DNA from: Deltaproteobacteria bacterium
GTDB lineage: Bacteria > Desulfobacterota > Syntrophia > Syntrophales > UBA2210
Reading direction: 5' to 3'
DNA: 14,213 nt
Assembly: GCA_019313735.1 (NCBI GenBank)
Contig: JAFDAR010000063.1
Span: forward strand, 1-14,213
Shown: piece after piece, positions 13,912-14,213 of the stretch
Position numbering within the stretch: the stretch's first letter is position 1
How the letters are laid out: each line of letters begins with the position of its first letter
The notes under the pieces: model-generated
What the model was told of the DNA's origin: nothing
Databases searched by the model: none
What the model saw: the letters and a program-made list of their open reading frames with translations, nothing else
Translations under genes and position numbers: made by a program

Positions 13912-14213
13912 ATGGATAAATTGCTTACGACAAAAGAACTGGCCGGGCTTCTGAGACTGAATGAGAAGAAGGTATATCAGCTTGTAAAGGAGGGGAATAT
14001 TCCCCATGTGCGGATTGCCGGCAAGTGGCTCTTTCCGGAGAGGCATGTCACCAGATGGATAGATGAAAATGTGCAGAGGGAAAGAGATATCCTGATTGTG
14101 GGAAGCAATGATGTCCTTATGGAAAAACTTGTGCTTCTCTATTCACAGGAGAACTTTCCCGGGTCCGTGGCCTTTTATTCGTCAATGGGCAGTTCCAGGG
14201 GGGTGCACGCTCT
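13912..14213 (+). CDS. HTH regulator with a PBP-like sensor domain (3' partial)
   Basis: The first 100 codons are in the window and the gene runs off the end. Residues 1-55 form an excisionase/MerR-type helix-turn-helix (HTH_17): LLTTKELAGLLRLNEKKVYQ followed by LVKEGNIPHVRIAGKWLFP. From about residue 58 (RDILIVGSNDVLMEKLVLLY) to the edge (MGSSRGVHA) the sequence resembles the start of a periplasmic-binding-protein-like domain of the PBP_like (PF12727) group, proteins often linked to molybdate or tungstate genes. It is divergent from wtpABC, so it may sense the oxyanion and control the importer; this is inference. An in-frame ATG at 13855 with GAGGT upstream would add a hydrophobic N-terminus unlikely in a DNA-binding protein, so 13912 is preferred, although it lacks a clear ribosome-binding site. 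Confidence 0.8.
   Translation, partial: MDKLLTTKELAGLLRLNEKKVYQLVKEGNIPHVRIAGKWLFPERHVTRWIDENVQRERDILIVGSNDVLMEKLVLLYSQENFPGSVAFYSSMGSSRGVHA

Noticed and set aside
13855..13914. Earlier in-frame ATG at 13855 for the regulator
   Set aside because: It would add about 19 mostly hydrophobic residues before the HTH, unlike known proteins of this type, although GAGGT precedes it.

Overview
The window looks like a chromosomal segment from an anaerobic member of Desulfobacterota (the former Deltaproteobacteria) or a close relative. Three things suggest this: the murC-murB-ftsQ-ftsA-ftsZ order, a FtsZ tail ending in PAFLRRQAD, and a WtpABC-type tungstate/molybdate importer. This placement is inferred from protein character and gene order; no rRNA or tRNA gene is present.

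Layout. (1) 1-5664, plus strand: the distal half of the dcw cell-wall/division cluster, with murC (5' end outside the window), murB, ftsQ, ftsA and ftsZ. murC and murB are separated by a REP-like palindrome and a 7-bp tandem repeat; the rest are tightly packed or overlapping. No ddl lies between murB and ftsQ. (2) 5665-8222: a repeat-rich zone where minus-strand genes converge on ftsZ. It holds a 150-bp MITE-like element, a small membrane-protein gene, a metallo-beta-lactamase-fold gene, a 5'-3' exonuclease (Xni-like) gene and two 125-bp copies of a palindromic intergenic repeat. (3) 8229-10971, minus strand: a compact operon encoding an MBL-fold hydrolase, a SAM methyltransferase and a TPR protein, behind a recognisable sigma70-type promoter. 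(4) 11011-13739, minus strand: wtpA-wtpB-wtpC. (5) 13912 to the end, plus strand: a divergent helix-turn-helix regulator that appears to carry a periplasmic-binding-protein-like sensor domain, a plausible regulator of the importer.

The most striking observation is a cluster of internal deletions. ftsZ, the small membrane protein, the MBL gene at 6326-7172 and the exonuclease each show two well-conserved coding blocks that meet in different reading frames, with a short conserved segment missing at the join (about 37-45 nt where it can be estimated). wtpB has a larger in-frame loss of about 25 codons. All four genes between 4.5 and 8.1 kb are affected, while the other genes look intact. The flanking blocks carry no other damage, so the lesions are either very recent or an assembly artefact. 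Because ftsZ is normally essential, this needs settling before any of these genes is called a pseudogene.

I did not find a clear new defence or metabolic system. The candidates for novelty are the repeat families, the MBL-methyltransferase-TPR operon and the regulator next to wtpABC.
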